This document shows, in pieces, positions 6,153 to 12,588 of a stretch of DNA of 12,588 nt. The notes beneath the pieces are model-generated. The model saw only the letters and a list, made by a program, of their open reading frames with translations, was not told where the DNA came from and searched no databases. This stretch comes from Puniceicoccaceae bacterium (lineage in GTDB: Bacteria > Verrucomicrobiota > Verrucomicrobiia > Opitutales > Coraliomargaritaceae): the NCBI GenBank assembly GCA_003566795.1, contig PXBU01000448.1, positions 1 to 12,588 on the forward strand, written 5' to 3'. The number at the start of each line of letters is the position of its first letter. The stretch's first letter is position 1. A program made the translations under genes and the position numbers.

Positions 6153-7094
6153 CTAGTACTCAAGATAATGCGTTTCAAGCTCTCCAAAAACGCCCGCGTT
6201 GATATCGGAATTCAGGGACGTAAAATTCGTACAATCGAAGAACTCAGAGGCAATCTCACAAATCTTTTCTAACTTAGCCGCTCGGTACTCAGAAACCCCA
6301 TCAAAGAACCTCCCTTTTCCTGGCGAATAGTTTAAAAGAGACCAACTATGAAGCAAAAAAACCACGGGACCCGAACAAACGGGCTTCTTAGCTTCATTAG
6401 CCAAAACAGCGCGCCAACTCGCCGTCTTCTCAATCGACGAAGGGATAGCCATTACCTTCACGCCATCCTCCTGCACGACTTGCGAGACGCCAACCTCAAC
6501 CACATCTTTTGACCACCTAAAAAGCGTCTTCTCAAGCGATTGTAAAGGCTCTTTTCTCTGATTAACGTAGTTACTATATGAATGATTGCTAGATAACGGA
6601 ACACCAATCTCTTCCTGCATCCGTACAAAATTACGGTTTGTCCTAAAGGCCCCACCTCTAAACGAAACTGGGAGCCTCCCAAACCAACTCTCAAACATTT
6701 CACAGAAATACCACATGACTACTTTGGCTTCTTCGTACGTGTAACTGTCCAGCCTATACCCGTTGCGCTTTTGCTCAGGCTTACATAACCCCCAACTTTG
6801 CCAGATATCTTCTGGTATCACCTCCGGATGGAGATGAAGCTGCAGATCATGACCCCGGTCCAGAATATACTTACCTACTTCGGCTATTTGATCACCGTAC
6901 AGCGTGGACTCCGCAATATCGAGGAACATTGTAAACGGAACACCTGTCCGATCACCAATATCCATCATTCTGCCGATCCCAGCCGGTGCAGCACCATCCT
7001 GAAAATCACCCCAGATCAACCTCTTGACGTAATCTGAACTAACACGTGAACGATTGCAAGCCTCAACGTCGACTGTTATAGTGAACTTTCGCAT
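6153..7094 (-). CDS. Polysaccharide deacetylase-like protein (NodB-fold)
   Basis: This 313-residue protein is related to the polysaccharide deacetylase superfamily. Visible motifs are TITVDVEAC (D9, E11) in place of the classical TFDDG, the metal-type motif HDLQLHLHPE (H82, H87, H89), SFRGGAF (R146) and LLHSWSLL (H249). The HLHPE and FRGG forms are those of the divergent branch found in O-antigen and capsule clusters, where true deacetylation is often unproven. No signal peptide is seen, so it would act in the cytoplasm on a nucleotide sugar or lipid-linked glycan. The start at 7094 is chosen because GGAAAATATT precedes it and homology begins there; an extension to 7142 starts without support. 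It lies 79 bp after the pyruvyl transferase gene. Confidence 0.75.
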   Translation of the reverse strand: MRKFTITVDVEACNRSRVSSDYVKRLIWGDFQDGAAPAGIGRMMDIGDRTGVPFTMFLDIAESTLYGDQIAEVGKYILDRGHDLQLHLHPEVIPEDIWQSWGLCKPEQKRNGYRLDSYTYEEAKVVMWYFCEMFESWFGRLPVSFRGGAFRTNRNFVRMQEEIGVPLSSNHSYSNYVNQRKEPLQSLEKTLFRWSKDVVEVGVSQVVQEDGVKVMAIPSSIEKTASWRAVLANEAKKPVCSGPVVFLLHSWSLLNYSPGKGRFFDGVSEYRAAKLEKICEIASEFFDCTNFTSLNSDINAGVFGELETHYLEY

Positions 7095-7173
7095 AATATT
7101 TTCCAAACTTTTACCTACCCACCAACCAGACGGACAACACACATCTACATGTGAAAGATTGGCAGAAAATTTG

Positions 7174-8184
7174 TTAATTAATATTACCTTTGAAAATACT
7201 ATCCATTGCCCTCTTCAAAACATCATAACCTTGAGCAGCATCTCTTTTTAGCTTCCTCCCAATTAAAGAGTGAATCGGAGCCGGGACAGGGGGGACTTTT
7301 CGGTACAAAAGTTCATCATTATAATTTCCCAAGAGATCTGGGCGCTGCAAGTACCTAAACAAATTTCTGTTCTTCTGTGTAGATGACAACTGGATAACTG
7401 GCACACCATACATAGTTCCAACAACTAAAACATGAAACTTCATACTTAAGACCAGAGCACACTGCCCAATCGCAGAACATAAGTGCATCAAGTCCTCTGA
7501 GTAAACCAGCTCTTCCCCAGGTTCAGCAAAATCTTTGGATACTGAAAGGTCTGCCTCGCCTAATTTACCAAAAGCCGCCACGATAATTTGCACACGATAT
7601 CCAAGCGCCTTAGCCTCATTAACAGCTTTCCTGACTGCCTCGTATTCACCGATAATGGATCTATGGCTGCGTAACACGACTCCCAGTGTTTTATTCTTAG
7701 AGACCTTGATTTTGGGAGGAATCTCCATCGCAAAAACAGAATCAGGATAAGTCAACGTATCCAACTTTGGCTTCACTGATTTATCAAAATAGCTTTTACT
7801 TTCAACATCCCTTAAGCAAATATGCTTCACTGAATAACTACAGAAAAACTCATGAAAATAATTCAATGCCCGAGATTGCTTCACCTTTGTGTTTGGGCAG
7901 CCAATCCCATGAACAAAAACAGGCTTTTCCAAATATTCTTTCCGCCAATAAAGCTCGGAAACTGCATTCGGGTTTACTAGGTCCCCGCCGCCAATTAAAA
8001 AACCATCGTAGGTATTGAGCCTCTCTAAAGCAGAACGTGAAAAATACGGCTGCTGTAACTGATCATGAACAACCTCAAGATCATAATCTTGAGCCAAAAA
8101 CTGCTTATGAGCCTCCAAGAAAAGCTCATCACCAAAATTGCCCCATCCAAAATAACCCACCAATCCTATCTGCGGTTTCTTCAT
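7174..8184 (-). CDS. Polysaccharide pyruvyl transferase family protein
   Basis: This 336-residue protein belongs to the CsaB/WcaK-like family, which transfers pyruvate from phosphoenolpyruvate to sugar hydroxyls as a ketal. Family features are the N-terminal glycine-rich GYFGWGNFGDE (residues 10-20), FLIGGGDLVNP (62-72), HGIG at 92-95, CLRDVESKSYF (123-133) and the C-terminal SMKFHVLVVGTMYGVP (247-262) with the conserved histidine H251. The length is normal. It is probably cytosolic, with no signal or membrane segment. The ATG at 8184 follows the glycosyltransferase stop by 17 bp, pointing to co-transcription. It should add a negatively charged pyruvate ketal to the repeat unit; some members of this family have other roles, so the product is inferred. 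Confidence 0.85.
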   Translation of the reverse strand: MKKPQIGLVGYFGWGNFGDELFLEAHKQFLAQDYDLEVVHDQLQQPYFSRSALERLNTYDGFLIGGGDLVNPNAVSELYWRKEYLEKPVFVHGIGCPNTKVKQSRALNYFHEFFCSYSVKHICLRDVESKSYFDKSVKPKLDTLTYPDSVFAMEIPPKIKVSKNKTLGVVLRSHRSIIGEYEAVRKAVNEAKALGYRVQIIVAAFGKLGEADLSVSKDFAEPGEELVYSEDLMHLCSAIGQCALVLSMKFHVLVVGTMYGVPVIQLSSTQKNRNLFRYLQRPDLLGNYNDELLYRKVPPVPAPIHSLIGRKLKRDAAQGYDVLKRAMDSIFKGNIN

Positions 8185-8201
8185 CAGTGTATTCCATCAA
8201 T

Positions 8202-11200
8202 TCAAAGAAAGTCATTTAAGTCTTTCTGGTAAATACTGCAAATATCCCTCAATATTTCAATGCACTCTATCCGACTTTCGCTCCCCACACGGTCAAGCTT
8301 CTTCAGATACCAGTCCTTCATGAACTGATCAAATCGATTGTCGATATACGAGGCTAGCACACCATATTGTTCTAGAAATTTTTTTTGCGCCCGCTCAAGA
8401 GCTAATTTTTTCTCAAAATAGCTTTTGTTTACTTCGTTGGTAATTGACTCAGAACGATCCGCATAATAAATAATGTATGCATCACCATTGAAAGCCCCAC
8501 ACTTGGCGTTTGCAATTACCTCCCATCCAAATAGTGTATCCTGCCCTGCAGAGCCTTCAACAAACCGAATTTTACTTTCATCCAAAAACTCCTTCGACAA
8601 AACTGCTGACTGTGTTGCTACAACAGGAAAACGCCCACGATCAAAATAGCTTTTTTTGAAGTCCTTTATTATGCTCAGCCGCTTCGGTGTGTGTTTGCCG
8701 ATGCTTTTAACAACGTTACCAACCTTGACATGAAAACCTGAAACAAACTCAACGGGTTCCGGTGAAATCTCGTTGGCCTCGCGATATAACTCCATCAATA
8801 AGTCATAGGCCCCAGGGGCGATCTCATTATCTGGATCAAGGAAAGTTATCAAGGTGGCGGAAGCCATATCAATACCCTGATTCCGGGGCCGAGAGGCGCT
8901 GCCGCTACCACCATCATGGTTAAACTTCACCCGGACATTGGGGTAAATTGCGTCAAAATATTCGATGGTTTTCAAAGTTGCCGAATCTGTCGACCCATCA
9001 TCCACAAGCAATATTTCCATTTCAGGCCACAGGTGATTGCGCTGAAGGCTGGGAATGCACTTGCTGAGCAAGAAGCGCCCGTTGTTGTAGACAGGCACGA
9101 TGACAGACAGTTGGTAGCTATCCGCGTGCGGAAGGCACCTTTGCATGTAGGTAACGAAATTGACCTCGAAGGGGTCTATGCTGTAGCCCATATCGAGTTT
9201 GAAACCCATTCCAATCCCGTAAGAACCAAGCTCTGCAGGAGCCAGGTATTTAGCACTGAAAAGACTTAGTTCCTTACCACTACAATGAGTCGTGTATTCA
9301 TGCTGGGCTCCGTCAATGTAGCGACCACCTCTATCAAAATAAGCATTCTTAGTAATATAGCGGCAATCGGTATACTTGAAGCCATTTAACAAGTCATTCA
9401 AGTAGTGCTTTTCGTAACGATTGTCTTCGGAGAACCAGCAGAAATAACCAATCTGGTACTTTTCTTTTATCTCAGCCCAATTTTTCAGCTCAGACTCTTC
9501 AAACAGTACCTTATCGGGATAGGATTGCGACTCAAAAGAATGGATAACTTCCGGGGTTTTATGCAAACAAAAAACCGCAATAGTGGTGTTTTTCTTTGTT
9601 TTACTGCTCAGACCTATATTTTCAAGCAAAGTCGAAACGACTTGATAGCTGTTCTTGCTATTTAGAACTTCACGAATGTTACTAACATTAACCCGATACT
9701 CCTCCCAGGTCTCATCCCTCCCAAAATCAAAACTCATATCCTGCTTAAACGGAACAATGCGTATGCCAGGGAAGCGATTAAACACAGAGTTGGCATAGTT
9801 AGAGATTAAGCCATTCCCTTGTGCCTGCAACTCATATACACGCATTGCACACATCGTTGGGCTTTGCTTGATAGAGTTAAAGTTCAGGTTATAACGGAAC
9901 AGCTTGTGCAGCTTTTGCAGCAAAGCATGCTGCACAGGCGGCAACACGGTCGACTGGAAGCGAGCTGGATAGACCAGATCTTCCAAATCCGACCCAAAAT
10001 TTCGATCTGCAATTAATAGCTCGCCCCCTGAGTCAATGATGGAGTCAAATATTGTCTCCATGTCATCGCACCGCTCTTTGTAGCGCCTAGGGTATGAACC
10101 AGCAAAGAATGCGGCATTCCGGATTTGTCTTCGAGAGCCAATCGGATTATTGAACTGAGGGTTAACGCCGTACTCACCAAAAAAAACACGTTTATGCCCC
10201 AGCTCTTTCTTGTATCGCTCGATACAGTCCGTATCTGTCGTGAGGATATAGTCGAACTTTTCGGCTACCGGAAGAAAATATTCAAAGTTAGAAGGGTCTT
10301 CAATAGACTGAAAAACAGTTCTTACGTTATTCTCTTTCGCATAGGCCAGTATCGCATCCAGAGCCTTTTTAGGTTTTTCTCGGAATTTTACTCCTCTCCA
10401 GTCCTCGTTATTAATACCTTTCCAACATGTAGTGTAGATGACGATGTCCAGCCCCTGAGCCAATACCTGTGAATAGTTAGTCGGACTAAGATAATGGACA
10501 GAAGTGAATACATCCTTGTAGAAATTATACATGTACACATCACCAATCACCCCCACGCGGAAATCATGCTTGGTGAAGTATTCGCTGCCATTGCTATGTG
10601 GAATCGCTTCGGCTTCGATCAGGAGATTTTCAAAAGCCCGAATATATTTTGGACCTTCACTAGGATCTTTAACTCGGTCGCCTGCTAACGTCAAGCTATA
10701 GTCGCCCGCCAGCTTCATTTCAGTGTTTACACCAAAAGCGACCAGCTTTACCACAACATTTGACGCCTTTTCTGGAGCAGTAAATGTGTAACTTTTAGGC
10801 TTACTAACCTCTCGTTCCTGGGTTTCTATGTAAAAGTAGGACCCAAAAGCCTTTGATCTCGCCATGCCTGGATACGGCTTTGGGAGCGTGTTTCCACTTT
10901 CATCTAGGAAAGTGACATCTGCTAGAGCACCTTTACGATTGGCAGGGTTGGCTATACAGGTTAAGCTAAGAGAGTACTCCTCAGTTGCAATGACTTCCTG
11001 CTTGATTTCAAAGTGCTGGCCAGCAGCTACTACAATGTCTTCTTTTTCAGTTGTTGACCTTTTATCCTTGGAAGCCTTCACGACACTCAGAGCTGGTTGG
11101 TCTGTATAACGCTTGAGAGGTGTAGCCTCCTCCACCGGATTGGACATCTGTGCAGCCGCTCCCAGCGACTGAGCAACAGGCTTACTTCCCGCCCTACTCA

Positions 11201-11909
11201 GCGCCTTGGCCATCGGTTCGGGATGCGCAGAGAACAGTAGCTCGGGACTTGGCTTAGGCGCCGGCAGCTTCAGTGACCTCTGAAGGGCTGTGGCCAGGCT
11301 TGAGGCACTGCCCGCCTTGAAGCTCACGACACCTTGGTACTTATCAGCGTACTCCGCCAGAGGCGCTACATCCGAAACCACCAGCCGCTTGCCGTAGGCC
11401 AGGGTCTCAGCAGCCCTCGTGGCGGGCATAAGCTGGCACGCCGCCTGGGGCTTGCGTGGGATCACCACGGCATCCAACAGGGCGTAGTAGTCTGCGACTC
11501 GCGCATGAAGGACCCGGCCGACCTGAATCAGCCAGGGCGGAGTTTCCTTGGGCCCGGTATCGCCAATCTTGGCAGCTGAGGAACCTAAGAGTGGCTGTTG
11601 GTTACCGACCAGCAGCAGCTTGATCCTTTCGCCTTTTTGCACCAATTCGGTGCAGGCTTCGAGCAGGAGATACACACCTTCATCGGGGCTGAAGTCTCGG
11701 AAGCACGCGATTACGAAGTCATCAGCGTCTAGGCCGAGCTCTACTCTAAGGCTTTGCGAGCTCGCCAACCGCCGTTCACACAGCCAAACATTCGCCCGAA
11801 AATGCTCCTCGCCCATTTGTCGCCCAAGGCGCTTGTAGATTTTCAGTGCAGCAGCATAGTTGCCCTTCGCAAGTTCCGCGGCGGCTTGTTTAACTTGGGA
11901 TTGAGTCAT
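8202..11909 (-). CDS. Large multidomain glycosyltransferase (GT-B half, CgeB-like, GT2)
   Basis: This 1235-residue protein shows several regions in order. Residues 1-50 form TPR-like helices. Residues 55-215 form a lone GT4-like C-terminal Rossmann half (LLLVGNQ, AAETLAYGKRLVVSDVAPLAEY) without its N-terminal partner. Residues 215-290 are a Pro/Ala/Ser-rich linker. Residues 295-410 form a beta-rich, possibly carbohydrate-binding domain. Residues 445-765 form a CgeB-like GT-B domain (RVGVIGD, FFAGSYPRRY, RVYELQAQGNGLIS). Residues 775-920 form a region resembling the second half of a GT-A fold (YFCWFSEDNRY). Residues 932-1150 form a GT2 domain with VIVPVYNNG, VDDGSTDS and FLDPDNE as DxD motif. 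No signal peptide or membrane span is seen. The ATG at 11909 is 7 bp after the dehydrogenase stop; an in-frame TTG at 11942 would overlap that gene. It probably builds the polysaccharide backbone or side chain. Base composition shifts from GC-rich to AT-rich along the gene. Confidence 0.85.
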   Translation of the reverse strand: MTQSQVKQAAAELAKGNYAAALKIYKRLGRQMGEEHFRANVWLCERRLASSQSLRVELGLDADDFVIACFRDFSPDEGVYLLLEACTELVQKGERIKLLLVGNQQPLLGSSAAKIGDTGPKETPPWLIQVGRVLHARVADYYALLDAVVIPRKPQAACQLMPATRAAETLAYGKRLVVSDVAPLAEYADKYQGVVSFKAGSASSLATALQRSLKLPAPKPSPELLFSAHPEPMAKALSRAGSKPVAQSLGAAAQMSNPVEEATPLKRYTDQPALSVVKASKDKRSTTEKEDIVVAAGQHFEIKQEVIATEEYSLSLTCIANPANRKGALADVTFLDESGNTLPKPYPGMARSKAFGSYFYIETQEREVSKPKSYTFTAPEKASNVVVKLVAFGVNTEMKLAGDYSLTLAGDRVKDPSEGPKYIRAFENLLIEAEAIPHSNGSEYFTKHDFRVGVIGDVYMYNFYKDVFTSVHYLSPTNYSQVLAQGLDIVIYTTCWKGINNEDWRGVKFREKPKKALDAILAYAKENNVRTVFQSIEDPSNFEYFLPVAEKFDYILTTDTDCIERYKKELGHKRVFFGEYGVNPQFNNPIGSRRQIRNAAFFAGSYPRRYKERCDDMETIFDSIIDSGGELLIADRNFGSDLEDLVYPARFQSTVLPPVQHALLQKLHKLFRYNLNFNSIKQSPTMCAMRVYELQAQGNGLISNYANSVFNRFPGIRIVPFKQDMSFDFGRDETWEEYRVNVSNIREVLNSKNSYQVVSTLLENIGLSSKTKKNTTIAVFCLHKTPEVIHSFESQSYPDKVLFEESELKNWAEIKEKYQIGYFCWFSEDNRYEKHYLNDLLNGFKYTDCRYITKNAYFDRGGRYIDGAQHEYTTHCSGKELSLFSAKYLAPAELGSYGIGMGFKLDMGYSIDPFEVNFVTYMQRCLPHADSYQLSVIVPVYNNGRFLLSKCIPSLQRNHLWPEMEILLVDDGSTDSATLKTIEYFDAIYPNVRVKFNHDGGSGSASRPRNQGIDMASATLITFLDPDNEIAPGAYDLLMELYREANEISPEPVEFVSGFHVKVGNVVKSIGKHTPKRLSIIKDFKKSYFDRGRFPVVATQSAVLSKEFLDESKIRFVEGSAGQDTLFGWEVIANAKCGAFNGDAYIIYYADRSESITNEVNKSYFEKKLALERAQKKFLEQYGVLASYIDNRFDQFMKDWYLKKLDRVGSESRIECIEILRDICSIYQKDLNDFL

Positions 11910-11916
11910 GGCGCTA

Positions 11917-12588
11917 TCAACCGCACAACCCAACGGCGTCAATCACAAACGGGGGGCTGCGCAAACTTTCGGCGGCCTCGATGAAGGGGCGGTGCTTGAC
12001 CAGCACACAGACGATGTCTGCTGTGGCCAGGGTCGAATCAAGTGTTTGCAGTTCAGTGGTGCCGTTTTGCAGTTTCGGCGGCAGTTCCTCGATATTGGGC
12101 TCCACAGCCGTGACCTTGCAACCCAACTGGGCCAGATGCTCAGTGATTTCCAGGGCCGGGCTTTCTCGCAGGTCATCGATGTCGGGTTTGAAGGCCAGGC
12201 CCAAGCAGGCAACAGTGATATCCGCCAACGTGCTGCCGGGCTTTTTGGCCATGGCATCAGCAATGGCGGCCTTGACCTTTTCAACCACCCATTCGGGCTT
12301 GTAGTCGTTGACTTCGCGTGCGGTGCGGATCAGCCGGGCTTGTTCGGGGCAGGCTTCGACGATGAACCAGGGGTCCACCGCAATGCAGTGCCCGCCCACG
12401 CCAGCACCGGGCTGCAGGATGTTGACCCGCGGGTGGCGGTTGGCCAGGCGGATGAGTTCCCAGACGTTGATGTCGAGCTTGTCGCAGATCACGGAGAGTT
12501 CGTTGGCAAAGGCGATGTTGACGTCGCGGAAGCTGTTTTCTGTCAGCTTGGCCAGCTCGGCCGTGCGCGCGGTGGTGGCAATGCATTC
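11917..12588 (-). CDS. wecC: UDP-N-acetyl-D-mannosamine dehydrogenase, C-terminal part
   Basis: The C-terminal 223 residues of a UDP-glucose/GDP-mannose dehydrogenase family enzyme, with the 5' end outside the window. It oxidises UDP-ManNAc to UDP-ManNAcA with NAD+. The WecC-type signatures are strong: KLTENSFRDVNIAFANELS with the catalytic lysine, INVWELIRLANRHPRVNI, and GAGVGGHCIAVDPWFIVE with the catalytic cysteine, followed by AFKPDIDDLRESPA. Other dehydrogenases of the family have PIDP or GVDP at the cysteine motif, so ManNAc specificity is favoured. The protein ends VIDAVGLCG. It feeds the uronic acid sugar to the glycan built by the downstream genes. The gene is clearly GC-richer than the genes after the glycosyltransferase. 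Confidence 0.9.
   Translation of the reverse strand, partial: ECIATTARTAELAKLTENSFRDVNIAFANELSVICDKLDINVWELIRLANRHPRVNILQPGAGVGGHCIAVDPWFIVEACPEQARLIRTAREVNDYKPEWVVEKVKAAIADAMAKKPGSTLADITVACLGLAFKPDIDDLRESPALEITEHLAQLGCKVTAVEPNIEELPPKLQNGTTELQTLDSTLATADIVCVLVKHRPFIEAAESLRSPPFVIDAVGLCG

Noticed and set aside
7095..7142. Longer start for the deacetylase-like protein at 7142
   Set aside because: The added 16 residues (beginning MCCPSGWW) are not part of the fold, and the ATG at 7094 has a plausible ribosome-binding site directly upstream.
7787..8656. Recurring 13-14 bp word TCAAAATAGCTTTT near 7787, 8413 and 8642
   Set aside because: All copies lie in coding DNA and encode KSYF followed by D or E on the minus strand; lysine- and phenylalanine-rich AT-biased codons explain them without a regulatory repeat.
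11910..11942. TTG start for the large glycosyltransferase at 11942
   Set aside because: It would overlap the wecC reading frame and uses a weaker codon. The ATG at 11909, 7 bp after the wecC stop, fits the operon layout better.

Overview
The window looks like the insertion-sequence-littered edge of a surface-polysaccharide gene cluster from a Gram-negative bacterium, most likely a gammaproteobacterium. That placement rests mainly on the WecC-type dehydrogenase at the right end and on the mix of IS families. The genus cannot be fixed from the sequence alone.

Left part (1-5300, GC-rich): no host gene is recognisable here, and almost everything is transposon DNA. An IS3-family element (orfA and orfB, minus strand) is interrupted near the 3' end of orfB by an IS66-family element (plus strand). 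That IS66 element is interrupted near the 3' end of its tnpC by a complete 2149-bp IS21-family element (istA and istB, minus strand). The IS21 copy is flanked by a 4-bp CTGA duplication, and joining its flanks restores the tnpC reading frame. To the right lie an unidentified 220-bp piece, the 3' end of a second IS3-family orfB, the C-terminal end of an IS256-family transposase abutting it, and a 30-codon N-terminal stub of an IS256-type transposase on the opposite strand.

Right part (5310-12588): five genes run on the minus strand with gaps of 7, 17, 79 and 63 bp and look like one transcription unit entering from the right edge. In transcription order they are: a UDP-N-acetyl-D-mannosamine dehydrogenase (WecC-type, 5' end outside the window), a 1235-residue multidomain glycosyltransferase (partial GT-B half, beta-rich domain, CgeB-like GT-B domain, GT2 domain), a polysaccharide pyruvyl transferase, a polysaccharide-deacetylase-like protein and a sulfotransferase. 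The first gene and the start of the second are GC-rich; the rest is AT-rich, as is common for variable polysaccharide loci.

Taken together, the right part suggests a glycan containing N-acetylmannosaminuronic acid, carrying pyruvate ketals and possibly sulfate esters. The IS graveyard marks the downstream end of the cluster. No CRISPR array, tRNA or rRNA was seen. Nothing here is a clearly new system; the least ordinary items are the architecture of the large glycosyltransferase, the pyruvyl plus sulfotransferase combination and the nested IS structure.
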